A stretch of DNA of 64,000 bases from an uncultured Christensenellaceae bacterium (GCA_944381365.1 CALWKW010000005.1:1-64000); one strand, 5' to 3'. Positions 8,173 to 16,761 are shown, counted from the first letter of the stretch. Translations and numbers: made by a program. The notes: a model not told the origin generated them from the sequence alone.

Positions 8173-8223
8173 TAGAAATCGCATTTTGCGATAAAAAACT
8201 ACACAAAAAGACACGCACTCGAA

Positions 8224-8271
8224 TTTTGTACAAAAATGGCGAATTTTGCACGCTGATTTTTGTACAAAAAT
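8224..8271. repeat. Pair of TTTTGTACAAAA palindromes, downstream of bioY
   Basis: TTTTGTACAAAA at 8224-8235 and a longer version ATTTTTGTACAAAAAT at 8256-8271, joined by GGCGAATTTTG. The same arrangement recurs at 9054-9100, so the unknown gene 8398-8790 is flanked by direct repeats of about 47 bp. A further single copy lies at 8901-8916. Confidence 0.65.
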
Positions 8272-8397
8272 ACATATCGGCAAATAAATTTGTCGAATAA
8301 TGACAAAAAATATACTATTTTGTCAAAAAATGAGTGTGAAAAGTCTACCGCCTTACGGCAGTTTGTGTATTTATCAGCAAAATTTACAGGGGAAATT

Positions 8398-8790
8398 TCA
8401 GCCTAATTTTCTGAGCATATAGTCGGGACTTACGCAAATATCTCCGACAGAGAGTTTTTTATTTTGACGCATCGCATACATTAAATCTCTTTTGAGCCTT
8501 TTACGCATATTGGCATACATGCTGCAAGTTTGCAGGATAATACGCTGTTTTTCGGGCGAATTGGGCAATTCAGCGAGTTCTTTGCCGGCAAGACGAGCGA
8601 TAGGATCGTATACCGTTTCGTTGCTGTTGAGAAGTTTTATTACCTTGTAATAACATTCAAATTCTTTTTCACAACTACAACAAGGACAATAATGTTCTGT
8701 GCTTGATTGCACAAATTGAGGCTGGCGGCACAAATGAGTCTTGGCCTTTTTTGCTAAAAAATGCAAATTGACACCAGTAGCGGTTTGCAT
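8398..8790 (-). CDS. Cysteine-cluster protein of unknown function
   Basis: 130 residues from the ATG with GGAGG 5 bases upstream; an ATG 12 bases earlier has no such site. Not recognised. A tight cysteine group lies near the N-terminus (C35, C37, C38, C40, C46, with C21 before it), suggesting a metal site. The rest is helical and basic (KQRIILQTCSMYANMRKRLKRDLMYAM). Small size, a possible metal cluster and basic helices could fit a regulator, but no known DNA-binding motif is seen. Palindromes centred on GTAC lie on both sides, one about 13 bases upstream of its putative -35. Confidence 0.65.
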   Translation of the reverse strand: MQTATGVNLHFLAKKAKTHLCRQPQFVQSSTEHYCPCCSCEKEFECYYKVIKLLNSNETVYDPIARLAGKELAELPNSPEKQRIILQTCSMYANMRKRLKRDLMYAMRQNKKLSVGDICVSPDYMLRKLG

Positions 8791-8857
8791 TTCGACCTCC
8801 ATAACTTTTAAATTGGGATTTTTTCTAAAAAAACTTCTATTTTTTTCTAACGCTAAT

Positions 8858-8887
8858 ATAATAGCATAACTGATAAAAATATTTCAA
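8858..8887 (-). promoter_or_regulatory. Probable promoter of the 8398-8790 gene
   Basis: On the - strand TTGAAA, 18-nt spacer, TATTAT. The palindrome ATTTTTGTACAAAAAT (8901-8916) lies just upstream. Confidence 0.45.
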
Positions 8888-8900
8888 GCGTTTTAATACG

Positions 8901-8916
8901 ATTTTTGTACAAAAAT
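8901..8916. promoter_or_regulatory. GTAC-centred palindrome (candidate operator)
   Basis: Perfect palindrome ATTTTTGTACAAAAAT located upstream of the - strand promoter of the cysteine-cluster gene. Identical to 8256-8271. Confidence 0.5.
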
Positions 8917-9053
8917 ACAAAAGACTTCAATTTTAGTATAAAATTGACACATAAGCTACAAAATTTTTAAGATTTCAACATTTTATAATATTTAGTACTA
9001 TTGAAAACGGCATAAAATACCTGCTTTTCTGCATGGGAAAATCGCCTTTGGCG

Positions 9054-9100
9054 AATTTTGTACAAAAATAGCGAATTTTGAATGATAATTTTGTACAAAA
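9054..9100. repeat. Second TTTTGTACAAAA pair, upstream of gene 9219
   Basis: TTTTGTACAAAA at 9056-9067 and 9089-9100 with GCGAATTTTG between them; a direct repeat of 8222-8267. It lies about 75 bases upstream of the promoter of the next gene. Confidence 0.65.
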
Positions 9101-9218
9101 TTCTTTTTGTGTAGATTGTCGGGCGAAATTTGCCTATAATTTGCTTTTTATTCAAAAAATTTTTTTTGCTATTGACTAAAAAGTGCTATTGGTATTAAAA
9201 TATATAAAAGGAGGCTTT

Positions 9219-9956
9219 ATGACTACATCTCAGGAAAAAACTTGGTACAAGCTCTACAAAAGATATGCCACGATAAGCAAGTATATCGTGGAAATTTGCG
9301 ATATCTCCAGAAATGTAGATGCCAATCTCAGCACTCACAACAGCCTCAGAGAATTTGACAGAATCTTGCAGGCAATATTGTTTTTCCAAAGCAAGATAAA
9401 TCACAATCTTTATCCCAAAGAAATACAGTTTTTAAGCGGTGTTGCGGGCGAGGCGGATATTTTAAAACTTGTCAGCAAAAAACTTTATTCTTCAGGCGTG
9501 ACCATTGTCGAAGAAATAAATTGGGACAATCTCTATAAGATAGATCAAGATTTGTTTGATAAAGTAGATGCATGTATAAAGGAAATCACAAGAGAGTACA
9601 CGAGAAATCTTGCCGTCAACATAGCTCTTGCAGAATATATCTCAGGCAAGAACTTTTATGATAAAATAAGCGACACCATTGTCGAGCTTTTGTGTGCATT
9701 CGCTCGTTTGGAGAGCGGTATGTACGATACAGAAATACAACAAGGCATACTTGCTTACTGCGAGTTTGTCACAGAAAGCTATATCGATATAAAAGGCAAT
9801 CTCGAAGAGATATTCACATCAAACAAGAACATTCAAAAAGAGCTTCTTGACAAATTAAAAGCCGATTACAAAAAGACCAAGAGAAGCGAGCTTTTGCAGT
9901 TGATAGAAGGGAAGTTGAAGGGGATAAAGCAGAAGATTGCCGATTTCTTCAGCTAG
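9219..9956 (+). CDS. Helical protein of unknown function
   Basis: 245 residues from the ATG behind a perfect AAAGGAGG (9207-9214). Not recognised: no signal peptide or membrane segment, mostly amphipathic helix, with a Lys-rich C-terminal coiled-coil stretch (LLDKLKADYKKTKRSELLQLIEGKLKG in sense, split here by position about 215-240). A likely promoter (TTGACT near 9171, TAAAAT 18 bases later) precedes it. Its stop codon is followed directly, with no gap, by a copy of the dispersed hairpin repeat. Confidence 0.75.
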   Translation: MTTSQEKTWYKLYKRYATISKYIVEICDISRNVDANLSTHNSLREFDRILQAILFFQSKINHNLYPKEIQFLSGVAGEADILKLVSKKLYSSGVTIVEEINWDNLYKIDQDLFDKVDACIKEITREYTRNLAVNIALAEYISGKNFYDKISDTIVELLCAFARLESGMYDTEIQQGILAYCEFVTESYIDIKGNLEEIFTSNKNIQKELLDKLKADYKKTKRSELLQLIEGKLKGIKQKIADFFS

Positions 9957-10083
9957 GCGAACGCATATATCAGCACATCTTTGCGATTTTTAGCGAGCAG
10001 TTTGTTAAGTCACATACTCTAAGTATGCTCCTGTCACAAAACTCTCTAAAAAATTGCAAATCTGCACCAATCTCTGCGTTTGC
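9957..10083 (+). repeat. Dispersed hairpin repeat, copy A
   Basis: Starts immediately after the stop of the upstream gene. Outer stem GCGAACGCA (9957-9965) / TGCGTTTGC (10075-10083). Centre is GTCACATAC-TCTAA-GTATGCTCC. Inner arms CTTTGCGATTTTT and AAAAATTGCAAAT also pair. Confidence 0.85.
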
Positions 10084-10133
10084 AAAAAGATTAATATTTG
10101 GAAAGTTAAAATAAAACAATAATATGAATGACA

Positions 10134-10166
10134 AAAGACCGCTCTCTTTTCAGAAAGCGGTCTTAT
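10134..10166 (-). terminator. Terminator downstream of fba
   Basis: AAGACCGCT / AGCGGTCTT stem with TTTT on the - strand side. It lies beyond the hairpin repeat that follows fba. Confidence 0.6.
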
Positions 10167-10182
10167 TCTCTTAGTTTAAAAA

Positions 10183-10303
10183 GCCGTTGGAGAATGGTGT
10201 GATTTTGTGAATTTTCAGAGAGATTGCAAGGGAGCATACTCGGTGTATGTGACCGAACAATCTACTCGCCAAAATTCGCAAAGGTGTGCCGTTATACAAC
10301 GGC
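10183..10303 (-). repeat. Dispersed hairpin repeat, copy B
   Basis: On the - strand it begins 6 bases after the fba stop codon. Outer stem GCCGTTG / CAACGGC; centre GTCACATAC-ACCGA-GTATGCTCC; arms CCTTTGCGAATTTTGG and TGAAAATTCACAAAATC pair. Confidence 0.87.
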
Positions 10304-10309
10304 GATATA

Positions 10310-11263
10310 TTACTTGCCGAGAATCTCGTCAGCCTTACCAGCACATCCGAGTACATTTACAAGCTTATGCTTTACGATATACTTGATGTTTGCTCTTGCA
10401 TCGCCAAGATATTGTCTGGGATCGAAGTGATCGGGATGCTCCATAAAGTGCTTACGGATACCTGCTGTGCAAGCCATTCTGAGGTCAGAGTCGATGTTGA
10501 TCTTACATACTGCCATAGAAGCAGCTTTTCTCAACATATCTTCGGGTACGCCGATAGCATCCTTAAGTTTTCCGCCGTTCTCGTTGATGATCTTTACGAA
10601 TTCTTGAGGTACTGAGGAAGCTCCGTGCAATACGATGGGGAATTCGGGAAGTCTCTTGCTTACTTCTTCGAGGATATCAAATCTGAGTTGGGGCTTTGTA
10701 CCGGGCTTGAACTTGTAAGCACCGTGGGAAGTACCGATAGCGATAGCCAAGGAGTCAACGCCTGTCTTGGATACGAATTCTTCTACTTCTTCGGGACGGG
10801 TATAAGAGCTGTCTTCAGCAGAAACCTTAACATCGTCCTCAACGCCTGCAAGACGACCGAGTTCGCCTTCTACTGTAACGCCGTGGTCATGAGCATATTC
10901 TACAACTTTCTTTGTCAATTCGATATTGTCTTTGAAAGAATGGTGGCTACCATCAATCATGACAGAGTTAAAACCGCCATCGATACAGCTCTTGCAAAGC
11001 TCGAATGTATCGCCGTGGTCAAGGTGCAAACAGATAGGCAAATGGCTTACTTCTTCAGCAGCCTCTACCATTTTACGGAGATATGTGGGGTTTGCGTACT
11101 TACGAGCACCGGATGAAACTTGAAGAATCAAAGGAGCGTTTTCTTCGGTAGCTGCCTCAACTATACCTTGGATAATTTCCATATTGTTAACATTAAAAGC
11201 ACCGATAGCATATTTGCCAGCGTATGCCTTTTTGAACATTTCTTTAGATGTTACGAGTGGCAT
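10310..11263 (-). CDS. fba: Class II fructose-bisphosphate aldolase
   Basis: 317 residues. Zinc-dependent aldolase that splits fructose 1,6-bisphosphate into dihydroxyacetone phosphate and glyceraldehyde 3-phosphate. HLDHGD (80-85) carries the catalytic D82 and zinc ligand H83; the other ligands are H180 (GTSHGAYK) and H213 (VLHGASS). The length and GTSHG/HGASS motifs fit the short class IIA/TagY-GatY-related type common in Clostridia. It has a good promoter (11296-11324) and ribosome binding site (GGAGG) and is monocistronic; the 3' end leads into hairpin repeat copy B and a terminator. Confidence 0.96.
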   Translation of the reverse strand: MPLVTSKEMFKKAYAGKYAIGAFNVNNMEIIQGIVEAATEENAPLILQVSSGARKYANPTYLRKMVEAAEEVSHLPICLHLDHGDTFELCKSCIDGGFNSVMIDGSHHSFKDNIELTKKVVEYAHDHGVTVEGELGRLAGVEDDVKVSAEDSSYTRPEEVEEFVSKTGVDSLAIAIGTSHGAYKFKPGTKPQLRFDILEEVSKRLPEFPIVLHGASSVPQEFVKIINENGGKLKDAIGVPEDMLRKAASMAVCKINIDSDLRMACTAGIRKHFMEHPDHFDPRQYLGDARANIKYIVKHKLVNVLGCAGKADEILGK

Positions 11264-11295
11264 AACATTACCTCCAAAATTATTTTATCACATTG

Positions 11296-11324
11296 ATTTT
11301 AGCACATTTATATTAGTTTGACAA
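11296..11324 (-). promoter_or_regulatory. fba promoter
   Basis: On the - strand TTGTCA, 17-nt spacer, TAAAAT, about 35 bases upstream of the fba start. Confidence 0.75.
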
Positions 11325-11481
11325 GAGTTTGACGAGGATTTTGGCAAGTATATATCACCCAAAACTTAAAATATATGATTTTAAGCATTGATTAAAAGAG
11401 GTTATACTCAAAAAAATTATCGACTAGACTTTGGCTTTCATACCATAAAGGGTAAAATTCTTTTAAAATTTGAAATAAGCT

Positions 11482-11510
11482 TTTACAAAGCCGCAAAATA
11501 AGTCTATAAT
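11482..11510 (+). promoter_or_regulatory. Promoter of the M29 peptidase gene
   Basis: TTTACA at 11482-11487, 17-nt spacer, TATAAT at 11505-11510. The leader of about 90 nt contains an inverted ATACGGC / GCCGTAT pair that ends close to the ribosome binding site. The interval 11264-11608 contains nothing else that I recognise. Confidence 0.7.
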
Positions 11511-11608
11511 ATAAAAGGATAAAATATTAATCGATATTTATACGGCAAGGCAAAAAAGCAAATTGTTTTTTGGAGATATTGACAAGCCGTATATGACAGG
11601 AGGCAGAA

Positions 11609-12727
11609 ATGTTGGTAGATAAAAGAATACAGACGCTTGCAAAAAACCTTATCAATTTTTCATGCGAATTGAAAAAAGGCGAAAATATACTGATTGAAGC
11701 CACGGGAGTGGACTATCAGCTCATAAACGCACTTATCGAAGAAGTGCAAAAAGTCGGTGCATATCCTTTTGTAGAAATTTATGACAACAAAGTCCAAAGA
11801 AAGCTTATGATGGGTATGGACAAAGAACTCGCAAAGAGAATGTGTGATTTTTCGGCTTACAGAATGGACAAAATGCAGGCATATCTCGGCATAAGAGGCG
11901 GAGAAAACGCCTATGAACTCAGCGATGTTCCTTCTGAAAATCGCAATTATTACAATGTATATTATTCTCATCCCGTACACCACGAGAGAAGAGTAGCTCA
12001 TACAAAGTGGTGCGTATTGAGATATCCTACCGAGGGTATGAGTGCTATGTCGTCAATGAGCACGGAAGCTTTTGAAGATTTGTATTTTAATGTATGCAAT
12101 CTTGACTATTCAAAGATGGAAAAAGCCATGACTCCTTTGGTAGAACTTCTCAACAAGACAGACAAAGTGCGTATAGTGGGCAAGGGAACCGACCTTACAT
12201 TTTCCATAAAAGGCATTGGCGGAGTAAAGTGTGCAGGCAAGAGAAACATACCTGACGGCGAAGTCTATACCGCCCCCGTAAAAGACAGTGTAAACGGCAA
12301 AATCACATACAATGTTCCCTCTGTGGCAAACGGCATCAAGTTTGAAAACATTTGTCTCGAATTCAAGGACGGCAAGATAATCAATGCCACCTCAAACGAT
12401 ACCGAGGCTATCAACAAAGTATTCGACACAGACGAAGGGGCAAGATATGTAGGCGAGTTTGCACTCGGCGTCAATCCTTATATCACAAAGGCAATGGGCG
12501 ATATATTGTTTGACGAAAAGATAAGCGGTTCTATCCACTTCACCCCAGGTGCTTGCTATGATGACGCTTACAATGGCAACAATTCTGCACTTCATTGGGA
12601 CCTTGTGCTTGTTCAGACAAAAGAAATGGGCGGCGGAGAGATATATTTTGATGATGTATTGATAAGAAAAGACGGCTTGTTTGTGCTTGACTCTCTCAAG
12701 GCTCTCAACCCTGAAAATCTTAAATAA
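11609..12727 (+). CDS. M29-family aminopeptidase (AmpS/aminopeptidase T type)
   Basis: 372 residues, cytoplasmic. Peptidase family M29 metal-site segments are visible: PDGEVYTAP (about 216-224), VGEFALG (about 281-287), HFTPGACY (about 313-320) and ALHWDLV (about 328-334). These enzymes remove N-terminal residues from peptides using two divalent metals. AGGAGG precedes the ATG, and the gene has its own promoter. A terminator follows at 12873. Confidence 0.93.
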   Translation: MLVDKRIQTLAKNLINFSCELKKGENILIEATGVDYQLINALIEEVQKVGAYPFVEIYDNKVQRKLMMGMDKELAKRMCDFSAYRMDKMQAYLGIRGGENAYELSDVPSENRNYYNVYYSHPVHHERRVAHTKWCVLRYPTEGMSAMSSMSTEAFEDLYFNVCNLDYSKMEKAMTPLVELLNKTDKVRIVGKGTDLTFSIKGIGGVKCAGKRNIPDGEVYTAPVKDSVNGKITYNVPSVANGIKFENICLEFKDGKIINATSNDTEAINKVFDTDEGARYVGEFALGVNPYITKAMGDILFDEKISGSIHFTPGACYDDAYNGNNSALHWDLVLVQTKEMGGGEIYFDDVLIRKDGLFVLDSLKALNPENLK

Positions 12728-12872
12728 TCATATCTTAATAGTAGAAAATTTTAATAGAGTTTTAGTTTGATTTATCTTCTAGGAAAAGATACAGAACGAT
12801 ATTTATTAATATGACAAAATACCGATAACTCATATACGATTATATCGTACAATAAATCTATAAAACAGATAG

Positions 12873-12904
12873 AAAAGCCGACAAAAATGTCGGCTTTTTT
12901 TGAA
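12873..12904 (+). terminator. Terminator in the 12728-13126 gap
   Basis: AAAAGCCGACA / TGTCGGCTTTTTTTT hairpin. The rest of the gap is AT-rich and holds the promoter at 13012. Confidence 0.85.
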
Positions 12905-13011
12905 TAAAAAAAATTCTGAAACAAAAATTTTAAGCTGTGAAAAATCCTAAAACCACGCAAATATAATATAATTGAAAAGGTTTTGACAAAAAAACTTGAT
13001 AAGCGGCTTAA

Positions 13012-13040
13012 TTGACATAACAAAATAATTGTAGTAAAAT
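13012..13040 (+). promoter_or_regulatory. Promoter of the KQAK-repeat protein gene
   Basis: TTGACA at 13012-13017, 17-nt spacer, TAAAAT at 13035-13040. Confidence 0.8.
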
Positions 13041-13126
13041 CATTATACTATCCTACTTGATTAGAGGATACAAGCAAAAAGTGAAAGTGAAGATAAGAGG
13101 GAGCCGTCAGAGGGCGGAAAAGCAGT

Positions 13127-14986
13127 ATGTTTAATAATGACAATCAAGACAAAAACGAAAGAGATTTTTTATATAATTCAAATTTAGAAAGAGAAGATAC
13201 TACGCCGAAGTCAGTGTGGCCTACGGACGGATACGGCGATATTCCTTTTAAAGACGACAAGACTTCAAAAGAGGATGACTACAAGCCTGCCTATGTAGAC
13301 AATTCTTTTTCAAACAATATCGGCAATGCTTTTGCCAATTTGAGAAATATCGGTTTAGACTCAAATACCAAAGACGATTTTAAAAAGGCGGATACAAGCG
13401 ATTACAAAGGCGAAAATGTTCAGTCTTTTTCCAATCCTTATATCCAATCACAGCCCGTGAACAATCAGACTGAAAATATTCAGCCTGCCCGTTCTATACC
13501 CGTGATAGAGAGCCGTCCCGTGCAGTCTCAACCCATCAATGATAGAGCCTCTTACGGCGATTACGGATACAACAATCAAAGTGCTTTTGGTCAAGGCAAT
13601 CCAAACGGCGGATATTCGTCAGCTCCTTTAGGGTATTATGCTAGCGGCAACGGCTATGGCAATTTTGATACTCAGCAAAACTCTCCTGTCAAAGAAATAA
13701 GCGAGCAAGAGACTTTGCCTGAAATTTCTCAAGAAGAGTTGAGAAAACAGCAAAAACAAGCAATACTTGCTCAAAAGGAAGAAGAGAGAAGACAGGCATT
13801 GATGCAAAAACAGCAATCTAGACAAGATGCAATCAATCAAAAAGAACAGGCAAAGCAGGCAAAAGAGCAGGCAAAACTCGACAAGCTGGCAGAAAAAGAC
13901 AGATTAAAACAAGAAAAGATAGATAAAAAACAGCAAGCCGAATTGGAAAAAGAGCAGGCTAGACAGCAGGCGATAGCACAAAAAGAACAATCAAAACAAC
14001 AAGCTATTGCCAAGAAAGAGGAAGAAAAGCAAGCCAAGGAGCAAGCTCGACTCGATGCAATAGCCTCAAAAGAACAGGCAAAGCTCGATAAAGAAAACGC
14101 AAAACAGCAATCCAAGCAGGCAAAAGAGCAAGCCAAGTTTGAAAAACAAAACAAACTAGAAGAGCAAAAACAAGCCAAACAGCAAGCAAAGCTCGACAAA
14201 AAGCAAGCTAAAGAGCAGGCAAAACTTGACAAAAAACTCGACAAGAAAAACAAAAAACTCAAGAATACCGAGGAAGAACAGCCTCTTGCAGATACTTCAT
14301 TTGTCGATATGAATGAATATACAGAGGATACTTCAAGAAGAATTCCCGAGGAAAAGGATATGCTCGGCGGAGACTTTATCGTATCTCCTCAGCCTACCCC
14401 TTCTCCTGCTCCTTCGGCACAAGCCGCTTCTTCTCAGCAGACGGGTTATGTACCCAAATTTGTCAGCAAGGATGTGGATACCGTATTGGTCACTTTGCCC
14501 GACAAGGCACACATGACGAGAAAACAAAAGAAAATTGCAAAAAAAGCTTCTCGTTTTGACGAAATGGATTTGAGAAATTATCCTATGACAGTGGGCAAGT
14601 GGATAGGCACGTTTATAGTGATGATGTTGCCGCTTATCAATGTCATAGCAGGTATATTCTGGTTTTTCGGTGTGGGCAACAAGAGCAGGACGGCATTCGT
14701 AAGAAGCATTTTCGTATTGTGGCTCATTATCACAATCTTGGTAGTGGGAGCACTCGGAGCAGGATATTTTGTATTGGCTCAAAAAGCCGAGGCAGAGACA
14801 GGTCAGACAGGCTTCTTTGAAGTGCTCACATACGGTGCAAATCTTCTTTGCGATGCACTTGCGGGCGTAGTGGGCGAAGATAAGATAGAGCCTATAAGAC
14901 AACAAATCGTAGGATTTTTGGAGAGTTTGTCGGGCGGAAGCTCTACAAGTGCCTCAAATATATCGTCATCTGTGTTTTTGGAATAA
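13127..14986 (+). CDS. KQAK-rich coiled-coil protein with C-terminal membrane anchor
   Basis: 619 residues, family not recognised. Residues 1-195 are a disordered Asn/Gln/Ser/Pro-rich head. Residues about 200-385 are an extreme low-complexity helix of repeating KQAK, KEQAK and KLDK units, predicted to form a long charged coiled coil. A Pro/Ser linker (about 415-435) leads to two membrane helices (about 494-517 and 530-555: GTFIVMMLPLINVIAGIFW and FVLWLIITILVVGALGAGY) and a Ser-rich tail. No signal peptide. The shape suggests a cytoplasmic tether anchored in the membrane. Its promoter is strong and it is monocistronic. Confidence 0.8.
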   Translation: MFNNDNQDKNERDFLYNSNLEREDTTPKSVWPTDGYGDIPFKDDKTSKEDDYKPAYVDNSFSNNIGNAFANLRNIGLDSNTKDDFKKADTSDYKGENVQSFSNPYIQSQPVNNQTENIQPARSIPVIESRPVQSQPINDRASYGDYGYNNQSAFGQGNPNGGYSSAPLGYYASGNGYGNFDTQQNSPVKEISEQETLPEISQEELRKQQKQAILAQKEEERRQALMQKQQSRQDAINQKEQAKQAKEQAKLDKLAEKDRLKQEKIDKKQQAELEKEQARQQAIAQKEQSKQQAIAKKEEEKQAKEQARLDAIASKEQAKLDKENAKQQSKQAKEQAKFEKQNKLEEQKQAKQQAKLDKKQAKEQAKLDKKLDKKNKKLKNTEEEQPLADTSFVDMNEYTEDTSRRIPEEKDMLGGDFIVSPQPTPSPAPSAQAASSQQTGYVPKFVSKDVDTVLVTLPDKAHMTRKQKKIAKKASRFDEMDLRNYPMTVGKWIGTFIVMMLPLINVIAGIFWFFGVGNKSRTAFVRSIFVLWLIITILVVGALGAGYFVLAQKAEAETGQTGFFEVLTYGANLLCDALAGVVGEDKIEPIRQQIVGFLESLSGGSSTSASNISSSVFLE

Positions 14987-15032
14987 CGGAAAATATTTAT
15001 TTGACACAAATTAGATATTTGACACAATAATT

Positions 15033-15060
15033 AAAAGACAGCTTTCGGGCTGTCTTTTTG
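15033..15060 (+). terminator. Terminator after the KQAK protein gene
   Basis: AAAGACAGC / GCTGTCTTTTT hairpin with a 6-nt loop. Between here and gapA (15061-15438) I see only the gapA promoter in AT-rich DNA. Confidence 0.85.
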
Positions 15061-15354
15061 ATTTGCAATCAAAATGTTTTCTATAAATAAAAAACAAAAT
15101 CGTATTGAAAAAACAAGACATATCGTATTTTCAGTATATTGCAAAATTTTAAGGCAGAATTTGATAAGAAAATATGCTGTTTTGTCACAAAAACAGTCGA
15201 GTATCAATTATTTTGCACAAAATACGTATAGAATGTTTTTAAAAGAATATTATCCTATAAGGATAAAAGTTTTATGGTTTTGTAATATTTATCAACTTTA
15301 TCGTCAAAAAAATCACAATTTTGACTGCTCATAAAGGAATTTTATAAAAATTGC

Positions 15355-15383
15355 TTGCCATTAATACAAATTGTTGATAAAAT
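15355..15383 (+). promoter_or_regulatory. gapA promoter
   Basis: TTGCCA at 15355-15360, 17-nt spacer, TAAAAT at 15378-15383. A TGGAGGA ribosome binding site precedes the start. Confidence 0.7.
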
Positions 15384-15438
15384 AGTATTGCTATAAAAGC
15401 AAAACTTAGATATTTAATTTTTGGAGGAATATAATATT

Positions 15439-16503
15439 ATGGCAAATGTTAGAGTTGCTATCAACGGTTTCGGCCGTATCGGTAGATTGGCTTTCAGACA
15501 AATGTTCGGTGCAGAGGGTTATGATGTAGTTGCTATCAACGACCTTACAAGCCCTAAGATGCTTGCTCATCTTCTTAAGTATGACACAATGCAAGGTAAT
15601 TATGTAGCTATGGGTCATACCGTAGATTTCAAGGACGCTGTTATGGCTGAGGACGGCAAGACTGTTGTCACTCCCGGTTCTATCATCGTTGACGGCAAGG
15701 AAATCACTATTTATGCTAAGGCTAACGCTGCTGAGCTTCCTTGGGGAGACCTCAAGGTTGATGTAGTTCTTGAATGTACAGGTTTCTATACAAGCAAGGC
15801 TAAGGCTCAGGCTCATATCGATGCTGGTGCTAAGAAAGTTGTTATTTCTGCTCCTGCAGGCAATGACCTTCCTACAATCGTTTACAATGTAAACCACAAG
15901 ACTTTGACAAAGGCAGACAACATCATTTCTGCTGCTTCTTGTACAACAAACTGCTTGGCTCCTATGGCTAAGGCTTTGAATGATTACGCTCCTATCGTAA
16001 GCGGTATCATGACTACTGTTCACGCTTACACAGGTGACCAGATGATCCTTGACGGACCTCAAAGAAAGGGCGACCTCAGAAGATCCAGAGCTGGTGCTCA
16101 AAACATCGTTCCCAACAGCACAGGTGCTGCTAAGGCTATCGGTCTTGTTATTCCCGAACTCAACGGCAAGCTCATCGGTGCAGCTCAAAGAGTTCCTACC
16201 GCTACAGGTTCTACAACAATCCTTATCGCAGTAGTAAAGGGCAAGGATGTCACAAAGGAAGGCATCAATGCAGCTATGAAGGCTCAGGCTACTGAATCTT
16301 TCGGTTACAACACAGACGAAATCGTTTCCAGCGATGTAATCGGTATGAAGTACGGTTCTTTGTTTGATGCTACTCAGACAATGGTATCCAAGATCGATGA
16401 TGACACATATCAAGTACAGGTTGTATCTTGGTACGACAACGAGAATTCTTACACAAGCCAGATGGTAAGAACTATTAAGTATTTTGCTGAACTTCTTAAG
16501 TAA
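15439..16503 (+). CDS. gapA: Glyceraldehyde-3-phosphate dehydrogenase, NAD-type
   Basis: 354 residues. Rossmann motif INGFGRIGR (8-16) with D35 after it indicates NAD preference. The catalytic SAASCTTNC holds C168, and H195 (TTVHAYTG) completes the pair. It oxidises glyceraldehyde 3-phosphate to 1,3-bisphosphoglycerate. Base use differs from neighbours: it favours GCT, GGT and GTT codons where nearby genes use GCA, GGC and GTA, as expected for a very highly expressed gene. No pgk or tpi follows; the gene is single and leads straight into hairpin repeat copy C. Confidence 0.98.
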   Translation: MANVRVAINGFGRIGRLAFRQMFGAEGYDVVAINDLTSPKMLAHLLKYDTMQGNYVAMGHTVDFKDAVMAEDGKTVVTPGSIIVDGKEITIYAKANAAELPWGDLKVDVVLECTGFYTSKAKAQAHIDAGAKKVVISAPAGNDLPTIVYNVNHKTLTKADNIISAASCTTNCLAPMAKALNDYAPIVSGIMTTVHAYTGDQMILDGPQRKGDLRRSRAGAQNIVPNSTGAAKAIGLVIPELNGKLIGAAQRVPTATGSTTILIAVVKGKDVTKEGINAAMKAQATESFGYNTDEIVSSDVIGMKYGSLFDATQTMVSKIDDDTYQVQVVSWYDNENSYTSQMVRTIKYFAELLK

Positions 16504-16505
16504 GA

Positions 16506-16648
16506 GCGACCGCATATAGCGGCATACCTTTTACTTTTGTCTTCGACACTTCCGCTCAGTCATGTACATCTAGTACACTCCTGTCGCGGTCGGTCTTGAA
16601 AAAGCAAAAATTATACCACTCTCTGCGGTCGCAGAGGGTGGTTTTTTA
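16506..16648 (+). repeat. Dispersed hairpin repeat, copy C, with built-in terminator
   Basis: Begins 2 bases after the gapA stop. Outer stem GCGACCGCA (16506-16514) / TGCGGTCGC (16624-16632) is perfect over 9 bp. The centre is GTAC-ATCTA-GTAC instead of CATAC/GTATG. The 3' arm overlaps a second hairpin, CCACTCTCTGC / GCAGAGGGTGG followed by TTTTTT (16616-16648), which can only form if the outer stem opens. Confidence 0.87.
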
Positions 16649-16659
16649 TTAGTAGTTTA

Positions 16660-16757
16660 TTAGAAATTCACAAAATCGCACCATTCTTCAACAGCTTGAC
16701 TTAAGTCAATAAGCAATATTATGACCACTCTCTGCAATCGCAGAGGGTGGTTTTTTT
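16660..16757 (+). repeat. Remnant 3' arm of the hairpin repeat plus second terminator
   Basis: AGAAATTCACAAAATCGCACC near 16662 repeats the 3' arm of the family without a 5' arm. A palindrome TTGACTTAAGTCAA follows. CCACTCTCTGC / GCAGAGGGTGG with TTTTTTT at 16726-16757 duplicates the terminator of copy C. Confidence 0.65.
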
Positions 16758-16761
16758 ATAG

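Noticed and set aside
9957..10303. Paired inverted hairpin repeats A and B considered as a transposon with inverted ends
   Set aside because: Each unit folds by itself and occurs singly elsewhere; no transposase lies between A and B.
13837..14262. Cys/Ser-rich frame antisense to the KQAK repeat
   Set aside because: The apparent repeat is the complement of the KQAK codons; not an independent gene.
15406..16515. Long open frame (369 codons) antisense to gapA
   Set aside because: Shadow of the strongly biased gapA codons; composition is Ser/Cys/Val-rich without motifs, and no ribosome binding site.
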